Numbered from the stretch's first letter, positions 10,854 through 22,828 are shown. The stretch is 64,000 nt of DNA from Crenobacter luteus (GCF_004345725.1 NZ_SLXG01000004.1:1-64000); one strand, 5' to 3'. The notes: a model not told the origin generated them from the sequence alone. Program-made: numbers and translations.

Positions 10854-12301
10854 CGCCCCGTCTCCTTGCGGCGCTCGCGCATCAGTTCGTGCAGCGTCTT
10901 CGGCGCCGGTTTCATCGGCACGTGGTTCTGCGTCCAGCCGAGCTGGTGTCTGGGCGTGAGGCCGCGCAGTCGAGTCGCCGCCCAGCCGAACAGCCGGTAG
11001 TAGCCGGGCTTGCTGTAAAGACCGGTCCACAGCCGCCACGCCAGCTTGACTTCCTTGTCCACGCCGGCGCCCTGGCCGCGCAGCGGGTGCGCGACCTTCT
11101 CGTGCGGGTCGCGCACCGATTCCTCCCTGAGGCGCATCAGCATCTCGGGGATCGGGATCTTGACCGGGCAGACCTCGCCGCAGGCGCCGCACAGGCTCGA
11201 CGCGGTCGGCAGGTCGACGGTGTTTTCCAGCCCCAGCATGTGCGGCGAGATGATCTCGCCGATCGGTCCCGGGTAGACGGTGCCGTAGGCGTGGCCGCCG
11301 ATGCGGGTGTAGACCGGGCAGTGGTTCATGCACGCGCCGCAGCGGATGCACTGCAGCGTCTTTCGCAGCTGTTCGTCCGAGTAGGCCTGCGAGCGGCCGT
11401 TGTCGAGCAGCACCAGGTGCACTTCGCGCGGGCCGTCCTTCTCGCCGGGGCGGCGCGGGCCGCTGATCATGTTGAAGTAGGTCGTCACCGGCTGGCCGGT
11501 CGCCGAGCGGGTCAGCAGGCTGTAGAGCGGCACCACGTCGCTCAGCTTCTCGATCACCTTCTCGATGCCGGTGATCGCGATGTGCATGTCGGGGACGGTG
11601 GTGCACATGCGGCCGTTGCCCTCGTTCTCGACCAGACACAGCGTGCCGGTCTCGGCGATCGCGAAGTTGACGCCCGAGATGCCGACGTCGGCGCTCACGT
11701 ACATCTGGCGCAGCGCCTGGCGGCCGATCTGGATCAGCGCGTCGACGTCCTCGGTGTACGGCGTGCCCGGGATGTGCTCGCTGAACAGGCGGGCGATGTC
11801 GGCGCGGGTCTTGTGGATGGCCGGCATGATGATGTGGCTGGGCTTCTCGCCGGCGAGCTGGACGATGTATTCGCCCATGTCGCTCTCGATCGCGGTCATG
11901 CCGCGCGCCTCGAGGTAGTGGTTGAGCTCGGTCTCCTCGCTCACCATCGACTTGCCCTTGACCGCGAGCTTGCCGCCTTTCGCGGCGATCAGTCCGTGGA
12001 CGATGGCGTTGGCTTCCTCGGTCGTCTCGGCCCAGTGCACGGTGACGCCGTTCTCGGTCAGCTTCGCTTCCAGTTGTTCAAGCAGCTCCGGCAGCTTGGC
12101 CAGGCTCTTCTGGCGGATCGCTTCGCCGAGTTTGCGCAGCTCGGCCAACTCGTGCGCGTCGGGGAATTGCGCGGCGCGCTTGCCCATCAGGAAGTCCATC
12201 GCGCCGCGAAAGCTTGCCCGCAGGTTCGAATCGGCTAGCGCCGCGCGCGCGTTCGCCTTGAAGTCGCGCGACGGATAGTAGGTGAGGGTGGCTTCGTTCA
12301 T
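10850..12301 (-). CDS. lldF: L-lactate utilisation iron-sulfur protein LldF (LutB)
   Basis: 483 residues, LutB/LldF family. The N-terminal two thirds is the LUD domain (KLAVKGKSMVSEETELNHYL, GISGVNFAIAETGTL). Then two 4Fe-4S motifs follow, CIRCGACMNHCP near residue 314 and CGACGEVCP near 368. With LldE and LldG it forms the L-lactate oxidising complex that passes electrons to quinone. It overlaps lldG upstream and dld downstream by 4 nt each, so the genes form one operon. Length is normal. Confidence 0.96.
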   Translation of the reverse strand: MNEATLTYYPSRDFKANARAALADSNLRASFRGAMDFLMGKRAAQFPDAHELAELRKLGEAIRQKSLAKLPELLEQLEAKLTENGVTVHWAETTEEANAIVHGLIAAKGGKLAVKGKSMVSEETELNHYLEARGMTAIESDMGEYIVQLAGEKPSHIIMPAIHKTRADIARLFSEHIPGTPYTEDVDALIQIGRQALRQMYVSADVGISGVNFAIAETGTLCLVENEGNGRMCTTVPDMHIAITGIEKVIEKLSDVVPLYSLLTRSATGQPVTTYFNMISGPRRPGEKDGPREVHLVLLDNGRSQAYSDEQLRKTLQCIRCGACMNHCPVYTRIGGHAYGTVYPGPIGEIISPHMLGLENTVDLPTASSLCGACGEVCPVKIPIPEMLMRLREESVRDPHEKVAHPLRGQGAGVDKEVKLAWRLWTGLYSKPGYYRLFGWAATRLRGLTPRHQLGWTQNHVPMKPAPKTLHELMRERRKETGR

Positions 12302-12996
12302 GCGTCGGCCTCCAGCTCGGCCAGGTCGATCTCGTCGGGCAGCACGGCCAGCACCACCAGCTCGCGCGGGCCGTGCGCGCCGTAGGCGACGGTCTGCTGG
12401 ATGTCGGAGGTCTTGGACGGGCCGGAAATCAGCAGCGCGTTGGTCGGCATGCCGGCTGCCCAGTTCTCCGCGCTCATCGCCGAGAAGAAGTCCGGGTACA
12501 GCGTGCGGGTGTCGAACAGCGCGAAGTGGATAGGCGGGACGAGGCTCATCGTGCGCGGCTCGTGCTCGTCGGGCCAGGCGATCAGCGAGCCGGTCAGCGC
12601 GATGCCGGCGCGCACGCGGGTGAAGGCGGCGTCGACCTCGTTGAACAGCGTCGCTTTCCAGCCGTCGATGGTCTGGTCGAAGCCGAGGCGCAGCGGCGGC
12701 TCGGCCAACTCGGCCAGCGCGGCGGCGGCGCGCGCGCCGTGCGCGGTGGAAGGAGCCAACAGCAGCGTCCTGATCCCGCGCGCGGCGACTTGTTCGGCCA
12801 GCGTTCGCGGCCAGTCGGACTCGCGCACCCACAGCACCTCGGTGCGCACCGCGCGCATCAGCGCGGCCCAGTGCTTCAGCGCCGCGAGGCCGGTTAGTTT
12901 CGGGGTGCCGGCGTAATAGGCGGCGACGTCGGGGGCGGGCGGCGCCGAACGCGGCGCGGCGCGCAGCTTGGTCAGGATATTCTCGCGCGCGCTCAT
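12298..12996 (-). CDS. lldG: L-lactate utilisation protein LldG (LutC)
   Basis: 232 residues, LUD-domain family (LutC/LldG). Features include the N-terminal MSARENIL start common in the family, GIALTGSLIAWPDEHEPRTMSLVPP, and the GPSKTSDIQQTVAYGAHGPREL C-terminal signature (quoted in two parts: GPSKTSDIQQ and AYGAHGPREL). It is the third component of the LldEFG complex. It overlaps lldE and lldF by 4 nt each. The order E-G-F differs from the more usual E-F-G. Confidence 0.94.
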   Translation of the reverse strand: MSARENILTKLRAAPRSAPPAPDVAAYYAGTPKLTGLAALKHWAALMRAVRTEVLWVRESDWPRTLAEQVAARGIRTLLLAPSTAHGARAAAALAELAEPPLRLGFDQTIDGWKATLFNEVDAAFTRVRAGIALTGSLIAWPDEHEPRTMSLVPPIHFALFDTRTLYPDFFSAMSAENWAAGMPTNALLISGPSKTSDIQQTVAYGAHGPRELVVLAVLPDEIDLAELEADA

Positions 12997-13745
12997 GCCG
13001 CCCCTCCGGTCCGCTTCAGCAAGAAGGTCGCCAGGTGTTCGCCGGCGAAGGTGTCGCCGTCTTTTGCCAGCTTGCCGTTGATGTTCATCATGCAGCCGCA
13101 GTCGGCGGTCACGAATTGCGCGGCGCCGCTGTCCTTCAGCGCGGCAGCCTTGTCGGCGACCATCGCGCCGGCGATGTCGGGGTGGCGCACCGAGAACACG
13201 CCGCCGAAACCGCAGCACTCCGCTTCGCGCTCGTGCACCACGCGTTTGACGTTGGCGAGCCGGTCGATCAGCGCCCAGCCGTTGACGTGGGTGTTCATTT
13301 CGCGGCGCGCGCTACAGGAGGTGTGCACCGCCAGCGTCAGCGGTTGGCCGAGGTCGGTCGGCTGCCAGTCGAGCGTGTTGAGGAGGAAATCGGCGAATTC
13401 GACGATGCGGCCGGCGACTTCCTTCGCGCGCGCCTCGTCGGGCGTGCCGGCGAAAAGGGTGGGCCAGTGGTGCTTCATCATGCCGGCGCAGGAGCCGGAC
13501 GGCACGACGATGGGCCACGCCTCGGGGAACAGGTCGAGCTGGGCGCGCGCCACCCGGCGCGCGGCGGCGACCTCGCCGCTGGTGTAGGCCGGCTGGCCGC
13601 AGCAGCTTTGCGCGTCCGGGTAGTGCACGCGCACGCCTTCGCGCTCGATCAGCGTGACGGCGTCGAGTCCGGCCTGCGGCTGGAAGACGTCGATCAGACA
13701 GGTGCCGAAGAAGTACACGTCGGCGGGCGGTCGTTTCTGGCTCAC
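12993..13745 (-). CDS. lldE: L-lactate utilisation protein LldE (LutA), CCG-domain
   Basis: 250 residues from the GTG at 13745 (MSQKRPPADVYFFGTCLIDV). A longer in-frame ATG at 13778 would put the start inside the lower LldR operator and is unlikely. It carries the two cysteine-rich CCG motifs, SCCGQPAYTSG and ECCGFGGVFSV, that define this heterodisulfide-reductase-like subunit of the L-lactate oxidase. First gene of the lactate operon. The predicted start of transcription near 13790 leaves a leader of about 45 nt that contains operator O1. Confidence 0.94.
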   Translation of the reverse strand: MSQKRPPADVYFFGTCLIDVFQPQAGLDAVTLIEREGVRVHYPDAQSCCGQPAYTSGEVAAARRVARAQLDLFPEAWPIVVPSGSCAGMMKHHWPTLFAGTPDEARAKEVAGRIVEFADFLLNTLDWQPTDLGQPLTLAVHTSCSARREMNTHVNGWALIDRLANVKRVVHEREAECCGFGGVFSVRHPDIAGAMVADKAAALKDSGAAQFVTADCGCMMNINGKLAKDGDTFAGEHLATFLLKRTGGAA

Positions 13746-13763
13746 GGCGGCGTTCCGTTGGTT

Positions 13764-13780
13764 AATTGGTAAGACCAATG
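13764..13780. promoter_or_regulatory. LldR operator O1 (downstream of the lld operon start)
   Basis: ATTGGT-AAG-ACCAAT, a 6-bp inverted repeat with a 3-nt centre. It matches the FadR/LldR-subfamily GntR operator pattern TGGTnnnACCA and lies about 10-26 nt into the predicted lldE transcript. A second, better copy lies at 13873. Confidence 0.85.
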
Positions 13781-13796
13781 ATTTGGCGATAACTGC

Positions 13797-13825
13797 AATC
13801 TAGAGCGAACGGTACGCGCTGTCAA
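13797..13825 (-). promoter_or_regulatory. sigma70 promoter of the lldEGF-dld operon
   Basis: On the minus strand, TTGACA (13825-13820), a 17-nt spacer, then TAGATT (13802-13797). The predicted start is near 13790, directly upstream of operator O1. Confidence 0.8.
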
Positions 13826-13846
13826 TGCGCGTTATCTCGGGAGCGC

Positions 13847-13875
13847 TTGGCTAGCCGTCGCACACGTCTTATAAT
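13847..13875 (+). promoter_or_regulatory. sigma70 promoter of lldR
   Basis: TTGGCT (13847-13852), a 17-nt spacer and a consensus TATAAT (13870-13875). The -10 overlaps operator O2, which implies autorepression. Confidence 0.75.
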
Positions 13876-13889
13876 TGGTCTTACCAATT
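13873..13889. promoter_or_regulatory. LldR operator O2 (over the lldR -10)
   Basis: AATTGGT-CTT-ACCAATT, a perfect 7-bp inverted repeat with a 3-nt centre. It lies 109 nt from O1 with the same core, so a looped complex between two LldR dimers is possible, as known for the E. coli lldPRD promoter. Confidence 0.87.
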
Positions 13890-14004
13890 GTTGGGCGCTG
13901 GCCTTGCAGTCGCCGCTTCGTGGCGTCGCGCGCGCCGGCGCGGCGCTGGCCGCCGGCGTGTCGCGGCTGGCAAAATGTCGTCTTTGGGCAACAGGGTGGG
14001 TGCG

Positions 14005-14775
14005 ATGGGATATCAGCGGGTGAACGTGCCGCGTCTGTCCGACGAAATCATGCGGCAACTGGAGGAGCGCATCCTCGGCGGCGCGCTCAAGCCCGGCGAC
14101 CGGCTGCCGCCAGAGCGCGTGCTGGCCGAGGAACTCGGCGTGTCGCGCCCGTCGCTACGCGAGGCGATCCAGAAGCTCGCCGCGCGCGGCCTGTTGCAAA
14201 GCCGGCAGGGCGGCGGCACCTACGTGACCGACCAGCTCGGCGCGTCCTTTTCCGACCCGTGGCGGCAGATGCTGTCCAGCCACCCGCAGTTGCAGGACGA
14301 CGTGCTCGAGTTCCGCCGCGTGCTCGAGGGCACGGCGGCGGCGTTCGCCGCGCAGCGCGCGACCGACGCCGACCTGGTGCGGCTGGACGCGCTGATGGAC
14401 GCGCTCGAACAAAGCTACGGCGGCGCCGACCTCGCCGCGCAGGCGGCGGCCGACGTCGCCTTCCACCTCGGCGTCGCCGAGGCCTCGCACAACATCCTGT
14501 TCGCGCACCAGATCTCGAGCCTGCTGACGACGCTGAACACGCACGTGAAGGACAATATCGCGAATCTGTTCAACGTCGGCCCGGTGTCGGACGAGCTGTT
14601 GTCGCAGCACCGCGCGATCTGGCGCGCGATCAAGGAGCGCCGCCCGGCGGCGGCGCGCGAGGCGGCCGAGGCGCACATCGACTTCGTCGCCGACACGCTC
14701 GACCAGCTCAAGACCGAGGCCGAGCGCCGCGAGCGCGCGCTGGCGCGGCTCGCCCACCACGACACCGGCCGCTGA
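14005..14775 (+). CDS. lldR: GntR-family (FadR subfamily) lactate-responsive repressor
   Basis: 256 residues from ATG 14005, which has GGGTGGG upstream; an in-frame ATG at 13975 is less well placed. The N-terminal winged helix-turn-helix is typical GntR (LPPERVLAEELGVSRPSLREA, read as LPPERVLAEEL and GVSRPSLREA). An all-helical FCD effector domain follows, with the expected metal-ligand histidines (AFHLGVAEASHN, LLSQHRAI, AEAHIDFV). Divergent from the lactate operon and flanked by two matching operators, so its role as LldR is well supported by context. Lactate is expected to relieve repression. Confidence 0.93.
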   Translation: MGYQRVNVPRLSDEIMRQLEERILGGALKPGDRLPPERVLAEELGVSRPSLREAIQKLAARGLLQSRQGGGTYVTDQLGASFSDPWRQMLSSHPQLQDDVLEFRRVLEGTAAAFAAQRATDADLVRLDALMDALEQSYGGADLAAQAAADVAFHLGVAEASHNILFAHQISSLLTTLNTHVKDNIANLFNVGPVSDELLSQHRAIWRAIKERRPAAAREAAEAHIDFVADTLDQLKTEAERRERALARLAHHDTGR

Positions 14776-14800
14776 TCCGCCCCGCGTTCCGCGATGCGAA

Positions 14801-14840
14801 AAAGGCTCGGCCAACCTTCAAGGGTTGGCCGAGCCTTTTT
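14801..14840. terminator. bidirectional terminator made of inverted GTTGGCCGAG words
   Basis: A 16-bp stem (14801-14816 with 14823-14838) with a 6-nt loop and T/A runs on both sides. It serves lldR (plus) and the I78 lipoprotein (minus). Each arm contains one full copy of the repeated word discussed in the findings. Confidence 0.93.
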
Positions 14841-14856
14841 CGTGCGGCGGCGCGCT

Positions 14857-15156
14857 TCAGCCGCGCCGCACCCAGACCACCTTGCCGTTCTCGACGCCGA
14901 GGTTGCGCCGCTCGGGGCGGTAGTCCATCGTGCCGGGCAGGCTCTGCCCGTCGCGCTGGGAGACCCGCCAAGGGCAGCCGGCGAGTAGCGCGCCGGCATC
15001 GGCCTCGGTCTTGCCGACCAGCGTCGCGTCGTCGAGCCGCGCGCAGGCGTGGCCGTGTTCGTGGCCGTGCTGGGCGCGGTGCCGTTCGTGCGGCACGCCG
15101 GGCGCGGCGCAGGCGGCCAGCGCCAGCAGCGCGGCGAGAGGGGGGAGTGTCTTCAT
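14857..15156 (-). CDS. small lipoprotein with inhibitor-I78-like domain
   Basis: 99 residues. Residues 1-16 are a lipoprotein signal ending in LAAC, so the mature protein is lipidated at Cys16. A short His-rich linker (HERHRAQHGHEHGH) follows. The rest (LVGKTEADA, WRVSQRDG, TMDYRPERRNLGVENGKVV) matches the pattern of peptidase inhibitor I78 proteins, periplasmic serine-protease inhibitors. The DYRPxR..V core is present, while the usual C-terminal Cys-Gly is not. The His-rich linker might bind metal. Convergent with lldR and sharing its terminator. Confidence 0.72.
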   Translation of the reverse strand: MKTLPPLAALLALAACAAPGVPHERHRAQHGHEHGHACARLDDATLVGKTEADAGALLAGCPWRVSQRDGQSLPGTMDYRPERRNLGVENGKVVWVRRG

Positions 15157-15205
15157 CGCGTTCTCGCTTCGGACAGGGGGCGGCGAGGGCGTGTCGGCGT
15201 CGGGG

Positions 15206-15526
15206 CTATTCGACCCGCACCGCGGTGCCGGACACGCTGACCATCAGCATGCTGCCGGCCTGGCCGACGACCTCGTAGTCGAGGTCGACGCCGACCACCG
15301 CGTTGGCGCCGAGCGCGCGCGCCGCGTCCTCGACCTCGGCCAACGCGATCTGGCGCGCCTTCTTCAGCTCGTTCTCGTAGGCGGCCGAGCGGCCGCCGAC
15401 GATGTCGCGGATGCTGGCGAACAGGTCCTTGAAGATGTTGGCGCCGACGATGGCCTCGCCGGTGACGATGCCCTTGTATTCGACGATGCGTTGTCCTTCG
15501 ACGCTCGGCGTGGTGGTCACGATCAT
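15206..15526 (-). CDS. YbjQ/UPF0145 family protein
   Basis: 106 residues, full-length member of the YbjQ (UPF0145) family. Hallmarks are the opening [12 protein letters not shown], the [18 protein letters not shown] segment and the [15 protein letters not shown] block. The family forms pentameric beta-barrel-like assemblies; function is not established. AGGAG stands before the ATG. It lies 49 nt upstream of the I78-like lipoprotein on the same strand, and 55 nt downstream of acnA, so it may be a minor distal gene of an acnA transcript. Confidence 0.92.
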   Translation of the reverse strand: MIVTTTPSVEGQRIVEYKGIVTGEAIVGANIFKDLFASIRDIVGGRSAAYENELKKARQIALAEVEDAARALGANAVVGVDLDYEVVGQAGSMLMVSVSGTAVRVE

Positions 15527-15581
15527 GGTGCTCTCCTGTCGGGGGAAGGGGTGGCCGGGGCCGCCGCGGCGGCCCCGGGTG

Positions 15582-18401
<2,820 letters not shown>

Positions 18402-18507
18402 GGCGAACTCCTTGTGCGCCCGTGGCCGGGCGGGGCGGGAATGACGGGTGAAACCATCCTCTAAGTCTATGGCTCGTCATCGCCGCCAGGGCAAGGTCGC
18501 CCGGCTA

Positions 18508-19401
18508 TCAACGGCCCTTGAGGGCATCGGCGCGCGCCTCCAGCCAGTTGCAGAAAGCGTGGATGGCGGCGTCGTCGGCCGCCGCGCGCGGCACGATCCA
18601 GCAGTAGTCGCGCACCGGTACCGCAGGCGCCGCCAGCGGCGCGACGAGCCGGCCGGCGTCGATCTCGCTCTGCGCCATCGGCAGCGGGCCGAGCACGACG
18701 CCGAGGCCGTCCATCGCGGCCCTGAGCGCCAGGTAGAAGTGGTCGAAATGGATCGTCGCCGCGGGCTTGAGTTCCGGCACGCCGGCGAGCGTCAGCCAGC
18801 GCTGCCAGGCGGTCGGCCGGGTGTCGGCGTACAAGAGCGTGTGCTGGGCGAGGTCGGCCGGCTGGCGCAGCGGGTGTCGTTCAAGCAGGGCGGGGGCGCA
18901 CAGGGGGCGTTCCCATTCGTCGAGGAAGGGCTTGGCGATATAGCCCGGCCAGTCGCCGGGGCCGCGGCGGATCGCGACGTCGAACGGCGCGTCGAGCCGG
19001 CCGATGTCGCGGTCCGAGGTCATGATCCTGAGGTCGATCTCGGGACAGTCCGCGCGGAACGACGCCAGCTGCGGCAACAGCCAGAACATCGCCAGCGTCG
19101 GCGTCGAGTTGATCGTCAGCCGCCGCTGCCGCTCGGGCTGCAACAGTTGCGAGGTCGCGTTCGCGATCAGGTCGAGGCCGTCCTGCACCTGGACGAGGTA
19201 GCGCCAGCCGGTGTCGGTCAGCCTGACGCGCCCGCCGGCGCGCTCGAACAGCTTGACGCCCAGCCAGTCTTCGAGCTGCTTGATCTGCTTGCTCACAGCG
19301 CCGTGGGTGACGAAGAGTTCGCCCGCGGCGGCGGAAAAGCTTTCCAGCCGCGCCGCAGCCTCGAAAATGCGCAGCGCGTTGAGGGGAGGATAGGTAGCCA
19401 T
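18508..19401 (-). CDS. LysR-family regulator (GcvA-like) between acnA and acnB
   Basis: 297 residues. The N-terminal helix-turn-helix (LNALRIFEAAARLESFSAAA, then HGAVSKQIKQLE) is of the GcvA type, followed by a periplasmic-binding-like effector domain. It is transcribed away from acnB with a shared 157-nt gap, and acnA follows it on the same strand. The context suggests, but does not prove, control of one or both aconitases. A 17-bp inverted repeat (19404-19420) lies directly at its start codon and could be an autoregulatory site. Ligand unknown. Confidence 0.88.
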   Translation of the reverse strand: MATYPPLNALRIFEAAARLESFSAAAGELFVTHGAVSKQIKQLEDWLGVKLFERAGGRVRLTDTGWRYLVQVQDGLDLIANATSQLLQPERQRRLTINSTPTLAMFWLLPQLASFRADCPEIDLRIMTSDRDIGRLDAPFDVAIRRGPGDWPGYIAKPFLDEWERPLCAPALLERHPLRQPADLAQHTLLYADTRPTAWQRWLTLAGVPELKPAATIHFDHFYLALRAAMDGLGVVLGPLPMAQSEIDAGRLVAPLAAPAVPVRDYCWIVPRAAADDAAIHAFCNWLEARADALKGR

Positions 19402-19403
19402 GC

Positions 19404-19420
19404 TGTGATTTTATCTCACA
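19404..19420. promoter_or_regulatory. inverted repeat in the lysR-acnB intergenic region
   Basis: TGTGA-TTTTATC-TCACA, immediately before the LysR start. The half-sites resemble CRP, but the spacer is 7 nt rather than 6, so LysR binding or another factor is as likely. Confidence 0.45.
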
Positions 19421-19558
19421 GCCGCTGTGGCGATTACTCGTTTGTCGGAACGGGGCGGACGGCGTTAATCTTGCGTCCAATACCCTGGGTTCGAAAAATC
19501 CGATTCCGGCGTTGGCCTCGGCCAACATTTTGCCAATTCCGCAAAAGAGGTCACCTCC

Positions 19559-22150
19559 ATGCTCGAAGCCTACCGTCAGCACGTCGCCGAGCGCGCCGCG
19601 CTGGGCATCCCGCCGCTCCCGCTGTCCGCCCGCCAGACCGAAGAACTGGTCGAGTTGCTGAAAAACCCGCCGGCCGGCGAAGGCGAGACCCTGGTCGAGC
19701 TGATCACCCACCGCGTGCCGCCGGGCGTCGACGACGCCGCCAAGGTCAAGGCGTCCTTCCTCGCCGCCGTGGCCGAAGGCACCGTGTCCTCGCCGCTGAT
19801 CTCGCGCGAGAAAGCCACCGAGCTGCTCGGCACCATGGTCGGCGGCTACAACATCAAGCCGCTGATCGACCTCCTGGACGACGCGGCGCTGGCGCCGATC
19901 GCCGCCAACGGCCTGAAAAAGACCCTGCTGATGTTCGACGCCTTCCACGACGTGAAGGAGAAGATGGACAAGGGCAACGCCTTCGCGCGCGAAGTGGTCG
20001 AATCCTGGGCCAACGCCGAGTGGTTCACCAGCCGCCCGGAAGTGGCCGAGAAGATCACCGTGACCGTGTTCAAGGTGCCGGGCGAGACCAACACCGACGA
20101 CCTGTCGCCGGCCCCGGATGCGTGGAGCCGCCCGGACATCCCGTTGCACTACCTGGCGATGCTGAAGAACACCCGTCCGGGTGCGGCCTTCGTGCCGGAA
20201 GAAGACGGCAAGCGCGGCCCGATCGCCTTCATCGAAGAACTGAAGAAGAAGGGTCATCTGGTCGCCTACGTCGGCGACGTGGTCGGCACCGGTTCGTCGC
20301 GCAAGTCCGCCACCAACAGCGTGATCTGGGCCACCGGCGAGGACATCCCCTTCGTGCCGAACAAGCGCTTCGGCGGCGTGTGCCTGGGCGGCAAGATCGC
20401 CCCGATCTTCTTCAACACCCAGGAAGACTCCGGCGCGCTGCCGATCGAAGTCGACGTGTCGAAGATGGAGATGGGCGACGTGATCGACATCTACCCGTAC
20501 GCCGGCAAGGTCGAGAAGAATGGCGAGAAGATCGCCGAGTTCGCGCTCAAGTCCGACGTGATCCTCGACGAAGTGCGCGCCGGCGGCCGCATTAACCTGA
20601 TCATCGGCCGCGGCCTGACCGCCAAGGCGCGCGAAGCGCTGAATCTCCCGGCTTCCGACGTGTTCCGTCTGCCGAAGGCGCCGGCCGATTCCGGCAAGGG
20701 CTTTTCGCTGGCGCAGAAGATGGTCGGTCGCGCCTGTGGCCTGCCGGAAGGCCAGGGCGTGCGCCCGGGTACCTACTGCGAGCCGAAGATGACCACCGTC
20801 GGCTCGCAGGACACCACCGGCCCGATGACCCGCGACGAGCTCAAAGACCTCGCCTGCCTCGGCTTCTCGGCCGACCTGGTGATGCAGTCCTTCTGCCACA
20901 CCGCCGCCTATCCGAAGCCGGTCGACGTGAAGATGCACAAGGAGTTGCCGGCCTTCATCAGCACCCGTGGCGGCGTCGCGCTGCGCCCGGGCGACGGCGT
21001 GATCCACTCGTGGCTGAACCGCCTGTTGCTGCCGGACACCGTCGGCACCGGCGGCGACTCGCACACCCGTTTCCCGATCGGCATCTCCTTCCCGGCCGGC
21101 TCGGGCCTGGTGGCCTTCGCCGCCGCGACCGGCGTGATGCCGCTCGACATGCCGGAGTCGGTGCTGGTGCGCTTCAAGGGCGAAATGCAGCCGGGCGTCA
21201 CGCTGCGCGACCTCGTCAACGCGATCCCGCTGTACGCGATCCGCCAGGGCCTCTTGACCGTGGCCAAGGCCGGCAAGAAGAACGTCTTCTCCGGCCGCAT
21301 CCTCGAAATCGAAGGGCTGCCGAACCTGAAGGTCGAGCAGGCGTTCGAGCTGTCCGATGCGTCGGCCGAGCGTTCCGCCGCCGGCTGCACCGTGCGCCTC
21401 GCCAAGGAGCCTATCGTCGAGTACCTGAAGTCGAACATCACGCTGATGAAGGTGATGATCGCCGACGGCTACCAGGACGCGCGTACCCTCGAGCGTCGCA
21501 TCAAGGCGATGGAAGAGTGGATCGCCAACGGCGAACTGCTGCAGCCGGACGCCGACGCCGAGTACGCCGCCGTGATCGAGATCGATCTGGCCGACATCCA
21601 CGAGCCGATCGTGGCCTGCCCGAACGACCCGGACGACGTGAAGACGCTGTCCGAAGTCGCCGGCGCCAAGATCGACGAAGTGTTCATCGGTTCGTGCATG
21701 ACCAACATCGGCCACTTCCGCGCCGCTTCCAAACTGCTGGAAGGCAAGCGCGATATCCCGGTCAAGCTGTGGGTGGCGCCGCCGACCAAGATGGACGCGC
21801 AGGAGCTGACCCGCGAAGGCCACTACGGTGTGTTCGGCACCGCCGGCGCGCGCACCGAGATGCCGGGTTGCTCGCTGTGCATGGGCAACCAGGCGCAGGT
21901 GCGCGAAGGCGCAACCGTGATGTCGACCTCGACCCGCAACTTCCCGAACCGTCTGGGCAAGAATACCAATGTGTATCTGGGTTCGGCCGAACTGGCGGCG
22001 ATCTGCTCGAAACTGGGCCGTATCCCGACCAAGGAGGAGTACATGGCCGATATCGGCGTGATCAACCAGAACGCCGCCGACGTCTACAAGTACATGAACT
22101 TCGACCAGATCGAAGAGTTCAGGGAAGTGGCCGACACCGTCAAGCTGTAA
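19559..22150 (+). CDS. acnB: aconitate hydratase B
   Basis: An 863-residue bifunctional aconitate hydratase 2 / 2-methylisocitrate dehydratase. The HEAT-like N-terminal domain ([19 protein letters not shown]) and the following swivel domain are diagnostic of AcnB. Cluster cysteines are in [11 protein letters not shown] (about 712) and GCSLCMGNQ (about 770 and 773). GAGGT lies upstream of the ATG. Codon choice looks more uniform and AT-lighter at third positions than in neighbours, as expected for a highly expressed gene. It ends in a strong terminator, and copies of the repeated word sit just upstream (19517) and just downstream (22171). Confidence 0.98.
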   Translation: MLEAYRQHVAERAALGIPPLPLSARQTEELVELLKNPPAGEGETLVELITHRVPPGVDDAAKVKASFLAAVAEGTVSSPLISREKATELLGTMVGGYNIKPLIDLLDDAALAPIAANGLKKTLLMFDAFHDVKEKMDKGNAFAREVVESWANAEWFTSRPEVAEKITVTVFKVPGETNTDDLSPAPDAWSRPDIPLHYLAMLKNTRPGAAFVPEEDGKRGPIAFIEELKKKGHLVAYVGDVVGTGSSRKSATNSVIWATGEDIPFVPNKRFGGVCLGGKIAPIFFNTQEDSGALPIEVDVSKMEMGDVIDIYPYAGKVEKNGEKIAEFALKSDVILDEVRAGGRINLIIGRGLTAKAREALNLPASDVFRLPKAPADSGKGFSLAQKMVGRACGLPEGQGVRPGTYCEPKMTTVGSQDTTGPMTRDELKDLACLGFSADLVMQSFCHTAAYPKPVDVKMHKELPAFISTRGGVALRPGDGVIHSWLNRLLLPDTVGTGGDSHTRFPIGISFPAGSGLVAFAAATGVMPLDMPESVLVRFKGEMQPGVTLRDLVNAIPLYAIRQGLLTVAKAGKKNVFSGRILEIEGLPNLKVEQAFELSDASAERSAAGCTVRLAKEPIVEYLKSNITLMKVMIADGYQDARTLERRIKAMEEWIANGELLQPDADAEYAAVIEIDLADIHEPIVACPNDPDDVKTLSEVAGAKIDEVFIGSCMTNIGHFRAASKLLEGKRDIPVKLWVAPPTKMDAQELTREGHYGVFGTAGARTEMPGCSLCMGNQAQVREGATVMSTSTRNFPNRLGKNTNVYLGSAELAAICSKLGRIPTKEEYMADIGVINQNAADVYKYMNFDQIEEFREVADTVKL

Positions 22151-22214
22151 GCACGGCGAAGCCGCGCAAGGTTGGCCGAGGAGGCCCGCCTTGCCGCGCG
22201 CCGGCTTTAGCACG

Positions 22215-22244
22215 ATGCCCCGCACGACGCGGGGCATTTTTTTT
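22215..22244 (+). terminator. terminator of acnB
   Basis: A 9-bp stem (22215-22223 with 22229-22237), ACGAC loop, then a run of eight T. Confidence 0.93.
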
Positions 22245-22359
22245 GCGTTTTCCGTCGCGCTTGGCCAGTCAGGTGGCTCCTGGGGCGGGCGGCGCCAGCT
22301 CCCGTGCCGCCGCCTTGCGCTAGACTGCTTCGCAGCAAACGGAAAAAAGGAGACCCGGC

Positions 22360-22692
22360 ATGCAAGCGGCCCAGATCGATGCGCTGATGAAGATGGTCGG
22401 CGGCCCGCGCGACAGCGCGCTCTTGCGTTTCTCGATCGGCAGCGCGCTGGTGTCGGCGGGACGGCCCGCCGAGGCGGTGGCGCATCTCGAACAGGCGCTC
22501 GCCTGGCAGACCGACTATTCGGCGGCCTGGAAGCTGCTCGGCCGCGCGCGCGCCGAGTCGGGCGACGCGGCCGGCGCGATCGACGCCTATCGGCACGGCA
22601 TCGCCGTCGCCGAGGCGCGCGGCGACGTGCAGGCGGCCAGGGAAATGACGGTGTTCCTGCGCCGCTTGGAAAAACAGCAGGCCGGCGGCTAG
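22360..22692 (+). CDS. small tetratricopeptide-repeat protein
   Basis: 110 residues with two to three TPR-type helix pairs (ALLRFSIGSALVSAGRPAEA, WKLLGRARAESGDAAGAIDAY, the second read to 20 residues as WKLLGRARAESGDAAGAIDA). There is no signal peptide, so it should be cytoplasmic. Such small TPR proteins are common in betaproteobacteria next to acnB or other housekeeping genes; the binding partner is unknown. AAGGAG precedes the ATG at 22360. Confidence 0.85.
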   Translation: MQAAQIDALMKMVGGPRDSALLRFSIGSALVSAGRPAEAVAHLEQALAWQTDYSAAWKLLGRARAESGDAAGAIDAYRHGIAVAEARGDVQAAREMTVFLRRLEKQQAGG

Positions 22693-22828
22693 CAGCCGGG
22701 CCGTTTGCGGCGCGGTGCGCGTCGTTTCACCGTCGCCCTTTGCGGCTGGGCTGGCGTCCCCGCCGGACAGCGCTGCGCCCCGGGCGCAGCTCGTCCATGC
22801 TCTTGTCTTTTGACGCCCCGCTGGCTTA

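Noticed and set aside
13746-13778. Upstream ATG start for lldE at 13778
   Set aside because: It would place the start codon inside operator O1. The GTG at 13745 gives the usual family N-terminus.
19404-19420. CRP site between lysR and acnB
   Set aside because: The half-sites fit, but the spacing is 7 instead of 6 nt. It is kept only as an unassigned inverted repeat.
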